Source: Gammaproteobacteria bacterium (GTDB lineage Bacteria > Pseudomonadota > Gammaproteobacteria > Burkholderiales > Thiobacillaceae). Taken from it: 15,805 nucleotides of DNA. Both the position numbers and the translations under genes were made by a program. Location of the stretch: positions 1 to 15,805 of the forward strand of contig JAHJNP010000376.1 of NCBI GenBank assembly GCA_018820745.1. The letters run 5' to 3'. The notes below the pieces were generated by a model. That model was given only the letters and a program-made list of their open reading frames with translations. It ran no database searches and was not told the origin of the DNA. Below are positions 7,604-14,301 of this stretch, piece after piece. The stretch's first letter is position 1; the number at the start of each line of letters is the position of its first letter.

Positions 7604-8791
7604 TCAGGCGGATGCCGCCGCCAGCCGGCGGAATTGCTGCTCAATGCCGATGACCGCAATCAGCGCGGCCAGCAGGAGGGGCGCCACCGCGAGATTCAGC
7701 GTCACCCAGCCGAAGCGGTCGTAGAGCCATCCCGCCGACAGGGTGGCCGCCGCCACCAGGCCGAAGACGGCGAATTCGTTCACCGCCTGCACCTTCAGCC
7801 GCTCGCCGGGCCGATAGGCTTGGGTCAGCAGCGCGGTGCCGCCGATGAATGCGAAGTTCCAGCCGACGCCGAGCAAGATCAGCGCCGACAGAAAATGCAT
7901 GAACTCGACGCCGGACAGGGCCAGCACGACGTGGCCGAGCAGCAGGACGAACCCGGCCTGCATGATGCGCGGTGCGCCGTAGCGTGTAATCAGGATTCCG
8001 GTAAAGAAGGACGGCGCGAACATTCCCACCACGTGCCACTGGATCACCGGCGTCACGTCCGACCCCGGCAGGCCGCAGCCCAGGATCGCCAGCGGCGTCG
8101 CCGTCATCACCATGATCATGACGGCATAGCCGATGGCGGCGCCGAAGATTGCCACCCGCAGGGCGGGCTGGGCCAGGATTTCACGCAGCGGGCGCGCAGG
8201 GCCGTCGTCGACAGCGGCCACTTTGGGAAGGCGCAGGCGGGAGAGCAAAACCAGCGCGATGAGGCTGAGAACGCCCTGCGCCAGGTAGGAGCCGACAAAG
8301 ATCTGCCCGCCGATCCAGTCGCGTCCCCATATTCCGAGCTGGGGACCGAGGAAGGCCGCGACCACGCCGCCGGCCACCACCAGGGAAATGGCCCTGCCGG
8401 CATGGGCCGGACCGGCGGCCTCGATGGCGGCAAAACGGTAGTAATTGGCGAAGCCCTGGTAGCTGCCCAGCAGGAAATGTCCGATGACGAAGGCGGCAAA
8501 GTCGCTCCGGTAAAGCGCCAGCGCGCTCAGCAGGCTGCCGCCGACGCCCAGCAGCGCGCCGATCAGGAAACCCGGACGGCGGCCCGCCCGGCGCATGAGC
8601 ATGGCCGCCGGCAGCGAGGCGATGGCAGTGCCGATCACCATGGCCGCGACGGGAAGCGTCGCCAGTCCCTTGTCGGGGGCGAGCATGGCGCCGAGGATGG
8701 CGGCGAGCGCCATCGACAGGACAATGGCGGACAGCATCAAGGCCTGGCTCAGCGCCAGGATCAGGATGTTGCCGCGGGGCGAGGTCAACAT
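7604..8791 (-). CDS. MFS transporter (upstream of the cysteine desulfurase)
   Basis: This 395-aa inner-membrane protein has about twelve hydrophobic segments and a major-facilitator motif-A-like loop between helices 2 and 3 (LMRRAGRRPGF, about 65-75). A second such loop lies in the C-terminal half. The substrate is not deducible. Being 24 nt upstream of the desulfurase suggests it belongs to the same small operon with the methyltransferase. No ribosome-binding site is clear before the ATG. The sequence just upstream is the T-run of a hairpin that ends in the stop codon of the preceding gene, so its expression may be separated from, or attenuated relative to, the tauE unit. Confidence 0.85.
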   Translation of the reverse strand: MLTSPRGNILILALSQALMLSAIVLSMALAAILGAMLAPDKGLATLPVAAMVIGTAIASLPAAMLMRRAGRRPGFLIGALLGVGGSLLSALALYRSDFAAFVIGHFLLGSYQGFANYYRFAAIEAAGPAHAGRAISLVVAGGVVAAFLGPQLGIWGRDWIGGQIFVGSYLAQGVLSLIALVLLSRLRLPKVAAVDDGPARPLREILAQPALRVAIFGAAIGYAVMIMVMTATPLAILGCGLPGSDVTPVIQWHVVGMFAPSFFTGILITRYGAPRIMQAGFVLLLGHVVLALSGVEFMHFLSALILLGVGWNFAFIGGTALLTQAYRPGERLKVQAVNEFAVFGLVAAATLSAGWLYDRFGWVTLNLAVAPLLLAALIAVIGIEQQFRRLAAASA

Positions 8792-8803
8792 AAGACTACG
8801 TAC

Positions 8804-8834
8804 AAAAAAGGGTTTGTAGGCACACGGGGCCTAC
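8804..8834 (-). terminator. Possible intrinsic terminator or attenuator
   Basis: On the minus strand GTAGGC and GCCTAC form a perfect six-base-pair stem with a seven-base loop. It includes the TAG stop of the 105-aa protein gene. AAACCC and then six T follow. The T-run is offset from the stem by six bases, which makes this weaker than a standard terminator. It sits between the tauE pair and the MFS-desulfurase-methyltransferase genes. Confidence 0.4.
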
Positions 8835-9148
8835 GAGGATTCCATCATACGTTCCAGCGGGGCTTCCAGCGCCTCGGCCAAGCCAGCCAAGGCCTTCCCG
8901 TCCAGCCCGGTGGTCGCCAGGATCGCGCACAGGTCTGCCGGCATCAGGATCACCCCGTCCGCCGGCTGGGCAGGGAGCCCGTTCACCCACAGGGAAGGGA
9001 AACCCGAGCCATGGGCGTCCCGCTCGGTGCTCATTACAACTTCAATCCGGGCGTCCAGGCAGGCGTTCAGCACCGCTGCATAAGCCGCATAGAGTGTGCA
9101 TCGTCCGCCGGGGGGATGCTGGGAGACGACGCGCACATGCAAATCCAT
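8831..9148 (-). CDS. Small protein of unknown function downstream of tauE
   Basis: This 105-aa protein is one I do not recognise. It has an N-terminal strand-like segment (DLHVRVVSQ), then GGRCTLYAAYAAVLNAC with Cys17 and Cys30, then a strand (IEVVMS). PSLWVNGLPAQPADGVIL (51-68) follows, and then Cys74 and a C-terminal helix. The pattern (strand, Cys near a helix start, Pro-Ser plus strand, DGVIL) suggests a thioredoxin-like fold without a CxxC pair, but this is a guess from layout. The ATG begins 2 nt after the tauE stop, and a G-rich Shine-Dalgarno (GGGGGG on the minus strand) lies inside the end of tauE. It is therefore probably co-translated with the exporter and may be an accessory thiol protein. 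Confidence 0.7.
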   Translation of the reverse strand: MDLHVRVVSQHPPGGRCTLYAAYAAVLNACLDARIEVVMSTERDAHGSGFPSLWVNGLPAQPADGVILMPADLCAILATTGLDGKALAGLAEALEAPLERMMESS

Positions 9149-9150
9149 GC

Positions 9151-9948
9151 TTACCCCCCAATGACGCTTTTCAGCAAAATGTAGCTGGCGACGAACAGCA
9201 GGAACACCGCGAAGCCGCGCTTCAGGGCATCCTGTGAAAAGCGGTGTGCGATCCGGGTGCCGACGAAGCTGGCCACCACGGTGACGGCGGTGAACCCGCC
9301 CATCAGCGCCCAGTCGATGGGCACCGCGCCCATGTAGCCGGCGAAGCCCGCATAGGATTTGGCGGCGACAATGGCCAGCGAGGTGCCGACCGCGATCTTC
9401 ATGGGGATGCGCGAGAGCAGCACCAGGGCGGGAACGATGAGGAAGCCGCCGCCGACGCCGACGAAGCCGGTGAGCACGCCCACCCCGATGCCGTGCAGGG
9501 CCATGTGGGCCATGCAGGGGGAGAACAGGCCGGTACACGGCAGCGCCGCCACATTGCCGGACATCGATACATTTCCGCCTGCAGGAACGGCGAGCAGGGC
9601 CGGCTTGAGCATGCGCCAGGCCGCCGCGTACATCACCAGGGCGAACACCGTGAGCTGGATCGTCACCGGCGTCACCACGCCGAGGCGTGCCCCGGCGTAG
9701 GTGCCGGCCACGCCGAACAGGCCGAACACCGCCGCTACCGACACATCCACATTGCCGCGTTTCCAGTTGTCCAGCGCGGCGATCGTTGCCGTCACCGCGA
9801 CGATGCCCAGACTCATGGCGATGGCTGATTTCGGCGCCACGTCGAGCAGATAAAGCAGCGCCGGCGTGGCGATGATGGAACCGCCGCTGCCGAACAGACC
9901 CAGCACGATGCCGGTTGCCGTGCCGGCGAGAATTGCAAGAAAGTCCAT
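9151..9948 (-). CDS. TauE/SafE-family sulfite exporter
   Basis: This 265-aa integral membrane protein has eight or so hydrophobic segments. It shows the family's repeated glycine-rich motif (GLFGSGGSIIATPALLYLL near the N-terminus, GFVGVGGGFLIVPALVLLS in the second half). Family members move sulfite or organosulfonates across the inner membrane. Between the halves is a longer loop with two cysteines (ALPCTGLFSPCMAH), outside the usual minimal form. I chose ATG at 9948 because AGGG lies 5 nt upstream on the minus strand. The longer frame from 10011 would add residues encoded by promoter sequence. The gene has its own promoter region with an inverted repeat shared with the arsR-rhodanese promoter. 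It probably exports sulfite made by the persulfide dioxygenase encoded upstream. Confidence 0.9.
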   Translation of the reverse strand: MDFLAILAGTATGIVLGLFGSGGSIIATPALLYLLDVAPKSAIAMSLGIVAVTATIAALDNWKRGNVDVSVAAVFGLFGVAGTYAGARLGVVTPVTIQLTVFALVMYAAAWRMLKPALLAVPAGGNVSMSGNVAALPCTGLFSPCMAHMALHGIGVGVLTGFVGVGGGFLIVPALVLLSRIPMKIAVGTSLAIVAAKSYAGFAGYMGAVPIDWALMGGFTAVTVVASFVGTRIAHRFSQDALKRGFAVFLLFVASYILLKSVIGG

Positions 9949-9965
9949 GTCAGCCCTAATCAATA

Positions 9966-9985
9966 ATTCAAACGAATGCTTGAAT
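9966..9985. promoter_or_regulatory. Operator-like inverted repeat in the tauE promoter
   Basis: ATTCAA and TTGAAT form perfect arms around an 8-nt spacer (ATTC-N12-GAAT overall). Relative to the copy before the arsR-rhodanese gene at 14191-14210, 13 of 20 positions are identical, including an ACGA and two T in the spacer. It overlaps the candidate -10 and transcription start of tauE. ArsR-family sulfide sensors such as SqrR and BigR bind ATTC/GAAT-type palindromes, which supports an operator role. The binding protein here is inferred. Confidence 0.6.
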
Positions 9986-10011
9986 AGTGGCACAACAAGC
10001 CGACATGTCAA
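9983..10011 (-). promoter_or_regulatory. Sigma70-type promoter for tauE
   Basis: On the minus strand a consensus -35 TTGACA (10011-10006) is followed by 17 nt and a weak -10 ACTATT (9988-9983). Transcription would start near 9976, inside the inverted repeat, so a bound repressor would block it. A 9-nt perfect inverted repeat, AATAATTCA (9962-9970) and TGAATTATT (10012-10020), brackets the promoter with arm centres 50 bp apart. Confidence 0.5.
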
Positions 10012-10039
10012 TGAATTATTTAGGGAGATTCACATTATT

Positions 10040-10162
10040 TGTCATTGCGAGCGCAGCGAAGCAATCCAGAATACCCAGAGGGCACAAGTGCCAGCGGAAT
10101 CAACGAACGCTGGATCGCCACGGCCCTATGGGCTTTATGCCCTCCGGGTGCTCGCGATGACA
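10040..10162. repeat. Palindromic MITE-like intergenic repeat
   Basis: The element begins TGTCATTGCGAGC (10040-10052) and ends GCTCGCGATGACA (10150-10162), terminal inverted repeats with one mismatch. Inside, GAAGCAATCCAG near the left end partly mirrors CTGGATCGCCAC. Two further hairpins are present: GGCAC-AA-GTGCC (10081-10092) and CCAGCG/CGCTGG (10091-10096 / 10108-10113). The left-end sequence resembles a family of dispersed palindromic repeats known from many proteobacterial genomes. It lies between the second arsR-rhodanese gene and tauE and contains no credible gene. It may fold in the RNA and act as a terminator or mRNA-stabilising element. Confidence 0.75.
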
Positions 10163-10199
10163 GAATCAATCAACGCTTCCTTAGCGGGGCTGAACTCGG

Positions 10200-10871
10200 T
10201 TACGTCTGCGAATCCGGCTTTCCACTATCGATGGGGCGGCTTTCGGCCTTCCACTCGGGAAAGCCGTCTTCAAGGCGGCGCGCCTGATAACCCGCTTCCC
10301 GCAAGGTTGCCACGGCGTCGTAGGCCAACATGCAGTAGGGCCCGCGGCAATAGGCGACGATTTCCTGCTCGTGCGGAAGCGCCTCCAGGTGTTGTGGCAG
10401 TTCATCCACCGGGATATTGATTGCACCGGGAATGTGGCCGGCCTGGTATTCCGCAGCAGGCCGCACATCGATGACCATGGCCCCGCCCTCCTTGACCCGG
10501 GCCATCAAATCATTACGTCCCACGGGCGTCAGTGCGTCGCGCGTATCGAAATGCTCGCGCACAATGCGTTCCACCTCGGCCAGGTGCTTCTCCGCGATGC
10601 GGCTGATGCAGCCCATCAAGGTCGGAATCTGATCGTCCGACAGGCGGTAGATCACCTGCAATCCCAGCTTGCGTGATTCGGCCAGGCCTGAGTCACGCAG
10701 GATCTGGAGATGATGCGAGGTATTGGCGACCGACATGCCGGTTGCCTGGGCCAGGGCATCCACACTCTTCTCGCCCTGTGCCAGCGTCTCCAGCAATTCC
10801 AGTCGATTCGGGCTGGCCAGCGATTTGGCGACACGGGCGAATTGCTCGAACAGCTTTTTCTTGGGACTCAT
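10200..10871 (-). CDS. ArsR-family regulator fused to a rhodanese domain (copy near tauE)
   Basis: This 223-aa protein has an ArsR winged helix-turn-helix (about 5-105, recognition region SVANTSHHLQIL) and a C-terminal rhodanese domain (about 118-215; VIDVRPAAEY, AGHIPGAINIP). The sulfurtransferase loop CRGPYC gives Cys175 as the likely persulfide carrier, with a second Cys180. The metal-binding ELCVCDL motif of classic ArsR/SmtB is absent; that segment reads GEKSVDALAQ. Cys88, in the helix after the wing, is the only DNA-binding-domain cysteine. It probably represses sulfur genes and responds to sulfane sulfur through its own rhodanese, which is inference. It is 82 nt downstream of the periplasmic rhodanese gene and may be part of that operon or use its own promoter. 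Confidence 0.92.
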   Translation of the reverse strand: MSPKKKLFEQFARVAKSLASPNRLELLETLAQGEKSVDALAQATGMSVANTSHHLQILRDSGLAESRKLGLQVIYRLSDDQIPTLMGCISRIAEKHLAEVERIVREHFDTRDALTPVGRNDLMARVKEGGAMVIDVRPAAEYQAGHIPGAINIPVDELPQHLEALPHEQEIVAYCRGPYCMLAYDAVATLREAGYQARRLEDGFPEWKAESRPIDSGKPDSQT

Positions 10872-10877
10872 GCATTC

Positions 10878-10883
10878 ATTATC
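10878..10883 (-). promoter_or_regulatory. -10-like GATAAT next to the arsR-rhodanese start
   Basis: GATAAT matches the sigma70 -10 consensus at five of six positions and ends only 6 nt before the ATG at 10871. If used, the transcript would be essentially leaderless. No good -35 is present at 16-18 nt upstream, and no strong Shine-Dalgarno was found. The 10872-10953 gap otherwise shows nothing clear. Confidence 0.3.
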
Positions 10884-10953
10884 CCGTACATCAGCGCTGT
10901 CCGAATTGGTGAGCAGCCCGAGCTCAGGCGGCGAAACACGCCCTACCGCAGAT

Positions 10954-11409
10954 TCAGTGCCCGGCCGGTTTGCTGGCGCGGGCGTGGGCGTCGAAGCCGC
11001 CCTTCGCTTTCCAGCCTTCGATGCCGTCCTGCAGCACCTTGACGTTTTCATAGCCCAGCAGACGCAGGGCGAACACCGCCTGGGCGGACAGCGAGCCGGA
11101 GTTGCAGTACATCACCACCATGCGATCCTTCGGCAGCTCGGCGCGGCGAGCCACTGCCTGCCGCCAGTCGATGTTGATCGCGCCGGGAATGTGCGCCTTC
11201 GCATACTGGGCGGCATCGCGCGCATCGACGATGAAGACCTTGTTCCAGTCTTCCTTCGGGATCTGTTCAGGCCAGATCAGGCTGCTGCCGTATTCGGCGA
11301 AGTCCAGGTAGCCGGACAGCGCGTCGACCACGGCGGGGTTCTCTTCCGCATGGACCGGCGCGGCAAGCAAGGCGAGGCTGGCGAACAGGGCAATCAAGAC
11401 TTTGTTCAT
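10954..11409 (-). CDS. Periplasmic single-domain rhodanese (sulfurtransferase)
   Basis: This 151-aa protein has a typical Sec signal peptide: MNKVL, a hydrophobic core, then PVHA with cleavage likely after Ala21. The mature part is one rhodanese domain with IVDARDAAQYAKAHIPGAINI (about 60-80), the active-site loop YCNSGSLSAQA with Cys102, and the C-terminal VLQDGIEGWKAKGG. It should carry or transfer sulfane sulfur in the periplasm, for example between thiosulfate or polysulfide and an acceptor thiol. It begins 20 nt after the MFS stop, so it is probably in the same operon as the regulator, the dioxygenase and the MFS transporter. The Shine-Dalgarno is weak. Confidence 0.9.
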   Translation of the reverse strand: MNKVLIALFASLALLAAPVHAEENPAVVDALSGYLDFAEYGSSLIWPEQIPKEDWNKVFIVDARDAAQYAKAHIPGAINIDWRQAVARRAELPKDRMVVMYCNSGSLSAQAVFALRLLGYENVKVLQDGIEGWKAKGGFDAHARASKPAGH

Positions 11410-11429
11410 GGTGGGCTCTTTGTAAAAAA

Positions 11430-12749
11430 TCAGTCTTCGGCCGGGTTGAGGCGCGGATGGGTTTCCTCGCACGCCAGCAGGACGACGAGGCCGGAAACGA
11501 ACATGGCGGCGGCGGTGAACCAGAAGCCCGCCTCGATGCCGCCGGCGAGCGCGGCCACCGCGCCCAGCAGCAGCGCGCCGATGCCGTAGCCGAGGTCGCG
11601 CCAGAAGCGGTAAATGCCGATCGCCGAGCCGCGCCAGTTGGGATGGGCGATGTCGGAGACGGCGGCGGACAGCGTGGGGTACAGCAACGCCATGCCGAAG
11701 CCCATCACCGCGGCGGCGAACGACCACCACAGTTCGCCTTCGCCCAGCAGCACCAGCGCGACGCCGGCGCCGCACAGCCACATGCCCCAGACGATCGGCT
11801 TCTTGCGGCCGATGCGGTCGGACAGGTGGCCGGTGAGGAACTGCGAGAGACCCCAGACGAAGCCGTACACGCCGACCACCCAGCCGATGCCGGCGAGCGA
11901 AAGGCCATGCTGGTAGAGGTAGACCGGGAAGAACACCCACACCAGCGCGTCGACGAATTTCTCCACCAGTCCGGCCTGGCTGACCGAGGCCATGCGCGCG
12001 TCCCGCCAGGACATCAGGGTGAACACTTCCCAGGTGCTGGGCGTGTCGGAAATGTTGGTCGGGTAGCGCGGCGTGGGGCCGGTCATCAATCCGGCGGCGT
12101 GCTTTTTGCCTTCGGCATGCGCCCACGGCAGCGTGTCCTTCACCCACAGCAGGGTCAGCAGCCCGGCCAGACCGACCACCACCAGGCCGAACAGCATCAG
12201 GCCTTCGCGCGGGCCGTAGGCGGTGGCGAGGTAGCCGGTGACGATGCCGGCGACCGCGACGCCGAAGTAGCCGGAAAACTCGTTGAGCCCGATGGTCAGC
12301 CCGCGCTGGTCGGCGCTGGTGAGGTCGAGCTTGGAGGTCTGCGTCATCGACCAGGCCAGGCCCTGGTTCACCCCCAGCAATACGGTCGCCGCCACGATCC
12401 AGCCCCACGAAGGCGCATACAGGATCATGAAGGGAATCGGCACAGCGGCCAGCCAGCCGATGAACAGCACTTTCTTGCGCCCCATGCGCTCGGACATCCG
12501 CCCGGCGACGAAGTTGAGCGTGCCCTTGACGAAGCCGAAGGCAGTGACGAAGGCCATCAGCATCATGAACGAGCCCTGGGCGACGCCGAACTCGGATTCG
12601 GCAAGCGCCGGCACCACGGTGCGGAACATGCCGATGGTCAGGCCGACGAAGAACACCTGCACCAGCTGGTGCGAAAACTGGGCGAGGTTGTGGCGGATGC
12701 CGTAGCGGTACTCGTCCACCCTTTGGGCCACTTCCTGAGCGAGCGACAT
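11430..12749 (-). CDS. MFS transporter in the persulfide operon
   Basis: This 439-aa inner-membrane protein has twelve predicted hydrophobic segments. Two clear motif-A loops are present: GRMSERMGRKK in the first half and GHLSDRIGRKK in the second. The central cytoplasmic loop carries SWRDARM, and another segment is SVSQAGLVEKFVDALVW. The N-terminal 20 residues are charged and cytoplasmic. The substrate cannot be deduced. Because it lies 1 nt after the dioxygenase stop (TGA-T-ATG) and directly before a rhodanese, a sulfur oxyanion, sulfite or a thiol compound is the reasonable guess. Translational coupling is likely, since there is no strong ribosome-binding site. Confidence 0.88.
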   Translation of the reverse strand: MSLAQEVAQRVDEYRYGIRHNLAQFSHQLVQVFFVGLTIGMFRTVVPALAESEFGVAQGSFMMLMAFVTAFGFVKGTLNFVAGRMSERMGRKKVLFIGWLAAVPIPFMILYAPSWGWIVAATVLLGVNQGLAWSMTQTSKLDLTSADQRGLTIGLNEFSGYFGVAVAGIVTGYLATAYGPREGLMLFGLVVVGLAGLLTLLWVKDTLPWAHAEGKKHAAGLMTGPTPRYPTNISDTPSTWEVFTLMSWRDARMASVSQAGLVEKFVDALVWVFFPVYLYQHGLSLAGIGWVVGVYGFVWGLSQFLTGHLSDRIGRKKPIVWGMWLCGAGVALVLLGEGELWWSFAAAVMGFGMALLYPTLSAAVSDIAHPNWRGSAIGIYRFWRDLGYGIGALLLGAVAALAGGIEAGFWFTAAAMFVSGLVVLLACEETHPRLNPAED

Positions 12750-12750
12750 A

Positions 12751-13482
12751 TCAGTTACCGAGGTTGAAGGCGACCATGCGATCCATTTCTGCAGGACGCG
12801 GCGGGATCGTTTCGGTCAGTGCGGCAACGAACGCGTCGCGGCCCATCGACAGCATCGGATTCCAGTGTTTCTCGTAACCGATGGTCGACATCGGCTTGCC
12901 CGACATGCCGGCCCCGCAGACGCTGCCGGAGGTGTGGCCGGGATAGACCTCGACTTCGGGCGGCAGCGTCAGCAGGCGCTGCTGCAGGGTGTCGTAGAGC
13001 TGCCCCGCCATCTCGGCTTCGCGGCCGGCGAGGTCGGGGCGGCCGGCGCTGCCGACGAACAGGGTGTCGCCGGTGAGCACGAACCACGGTGTTTCGGTGC
13101 GGCGCTTGTCGGTGACCACAAGGCAGATCGAATCGGGGGTGTGGCCGGGGGTGTGCAGCGCGTCGACCCAGACGTTGCCGACCTCGATGCGCTGGCCGTC
13201 CTTCAGTGCTTCGAAGGGATATTTCACCCGTGCGGCGTTGGATTCGTGCAGGCAATAGGCGGCGCCGGTCAACTCGGCCAGCTTGCGGCCGCCGGAGAAA
13301 TGGTCGGCGTGCACATGGGTGTCGATGACGTGGGTGATCTTCACGTCCTGCTTCGCGGCTTCGTCGATGAACCAGTCCTCGTCGCCGAGCACCGGGTCGA
13401 CGGCGACGCCGACATGGCAGGAGCCGCAGCCGAAGAAATAGGACAGGGTTGCGTCCTTGGCAAGCAACTGACGGAAAAACAT
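12751..13482 (-). CDS. MBL-fold persulfide dioxygenase-like protein (ETHE1/Blh type)
   Basis: This 243-aa metallo-beta-lactamase-fold protein has the motif THVHADH (55-61), TPGHTPDS with His114, TGDTLFVGSAGRPDL with Asp139, and YPGHTSG with His183. The GRPDL after the Asp and the overall length fit the ETHE1/Blh persulfide dioxygenases rather than glyoxalase II. These use one iron held by the first motif His, the second His and the Asp (here His56, His114, Asp139). They oxidise glutathione persulfide to sulfite and glutathione. The ATG is supported by AAGGAG, 6 nt upstream on the minus strand. It is 36 nt downstream of an ArsR-rhodanese gene. Sulfite made here could be exported by the TauE protein in the same locus. 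Confidence 0.9.
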   Translation of the reverse strand: MFFRQLLAKDATLSYFFGCGSCHVGVAVDPVLGDEDWFIDEAAKQDVKITHVIDTHVHADHFSGGRKLAELTGAAYCLHESNAARVKYPFEALKDGQRIEVGNVWVDALHTPGHTPDSICLVVTDKRRTETPWFVLTGDTLFVGSAGRPDLAGREAEMAGQLYDTLQQRLLTLPPEVEVYPGHTSGSVCGAGMSGKPMSTIGYEKHWNPMLSMGRDAFVAALTETIPPRPAEMDRMVAFNLGN

Positions 13483-13518
13483 GAGCGTCTCCTTGATGGT
13501 GTACGAATCGAATGCGGG

Positions 13519-14181
13519 TCAGGACGCGGCCAGCGGCAAGCCGGCCGCCTGCCATTCCGGCGTGCCGTCGGCGATCTTGTGCGCGCGGTAGCCGTGTTCG
13601 CGCAGCAGCGCCACCGCCTCGGCGGACATCATGCAGAACGGCCCGCGGCAGTAGGCGACGATGTCGCGGTCGGCCGGCAGCTCCTTGATGCGCTGGCGGA
13701 TTTCGTCGAGCGGCATCGAGCGCGCGAACGGCAGGTGGCCGTTGGCGTATTCGGTGGACGGGCGCACGTCGATCACCACCACGTCGCCGCGCCGCGCCTT
13801 ATCCATCAGCGAGCGCCGCGTTTCGGTGTCGAGCTTTTCCGGCGCGGCGAAAATCTGGTCCATCGCCACTTTCAGCTCGACCAGGTGTTCTTCCGCCACC
13901 GTGCGCAGGTTGACCCACAGCGCGCTGACGTCCTCGCCGGACAGGCGATAGGCGATGAAGCGCCCGTCGCGCTGCGCCTCGACCAGCCGCGCGGCCTTCA
14001 GCACCTTGAGATGCGCGCTCGCGAGCTTGATGTCGATGCCGGCCTCGGCCGCCAGGGCGTCGACGGTTTTCTCGCCCTGCGCCAGGATTTCCAGCAGTTC
14101 CAGCCGCTTGGGGCTGGACACCGCCTTGCCGATGAGCGCTACCTGTTCGTAGAGGAGGTCTTTGGTTTGGCGTTTATTCAT
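13519..14181 (-). CDS. ArsR-family regulator fused to a rhodanese domain (first gene of the sulfur operon)
   Basis: This 220-aa protein has an ArsR winged helix-turn-helix (about 5-105; recognition region DIKLASAHLKVL) followed by a rhodanese domain (about 120-215; VIDVRPSTEYANGHLPFARS). The loop CRGPFC gives Cys178 as the likely sulfur carrier, plus Cys183. These are its only two cysteines, so any persulfide sensing must use the rhodanese rather than a dithiol in the DNA-binding domain, unlike SqrR or BigR. The metal-binding ELCVCDL motif is absent (GEKTVDALAA). It starts 9 nt from an inverted repeat in its own promoter, so autorepression is likely. It heads the operon dioxygenase - MFS - rhodanese. 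The upstream extension of the frame to 15084 is non-coding. Confidence 0.93.
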   Translation of the reverse strand: MNKRQTKDLLYEQVALIGKAVSSPKRLELLEILAQGEKTVDALAAEAGIDIKLASAHLKVLKAARLVEAQRDGRFIAYRLSGEDVSALWVNLRTVAEEHLVELKVAMDQIFAAPEKLDTETRRSLMDKARRGDVVVIDVRPSTEYANGHLPFARSMPLDEIRQRIKELPADRDIVAYCRGPFCMMSAEAVALLREHGYRAHKIADGTPEWQAAGLPLAAS

Positions 14182-14190
14182 AAAACAAAT

Positions 14191-14210
14191 ATTCGCACGA
14201 TTATTAGAAT
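14191..14210. promoter_or_regulatory. Operator-like inverted repeat in the arsR-rhodanese promoter
   Basis: ATTC and GAAT lie 12 nt apart. The pattern ATTC-N2-ACGA-N-T-N2-T-N-GAAT is shared with the tauE promoter repeat at 9966-9985. It lies 9 nt before the regulator's ATG and overlaps its candidate -10, which fits autorepression of the sulfur operon. Confidence 0.6.
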
Positions 14211-14229
14211 GATGCAAATTGCATTTCAA
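14200..14229 (-). promoter_or_regulatory. Sigma70-type promoter for the ArsR-rhodanese sulfur operon
   Basis: On the minus strand TTGAAA (14229-14224, five of six to consensus) is followed by 18 nt and AATAAT (14205-14200, five of six). The predicted start would be near 14193, giving a leader of about a dozen bases with no clear Shine-Dalgarno. The -10 sits inside the ATTC/GAAT repeat. Confidence 0.5.
14212..14224. promoter_or_regulatory. Perfect 13-bp palindrome in the divergent intergenic region
   Basis: ATGCAA-A-TTGCAT lies 1 bp from the ATTC/GAAT repeat, between the likely -35 and -10 of the ArsR-rhodanese promoter. It could be a second operator. No regulator is assigned. Confidence 0.4.
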
Positions 14230-14301
14230 GCACCCGCTGTGCATCCACGCGCATCTGCGGATTTGCGGGGATTGATATTTCGCATTGAAAATCAGGACTA
14301 T

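Noticed and set aside
7448..9184. 578-codon plus-strand frame across the MFS and small-protein genes
   Set aside because: The translation is rich in His, Gln, Arg and Gly with no domain, and the opposite strand encodes an MFS transporter and the 105-aa protein.
10040..10162. CRISPR array
   Set aside because: A single palindromic element with no regularly spaced direct repeats.
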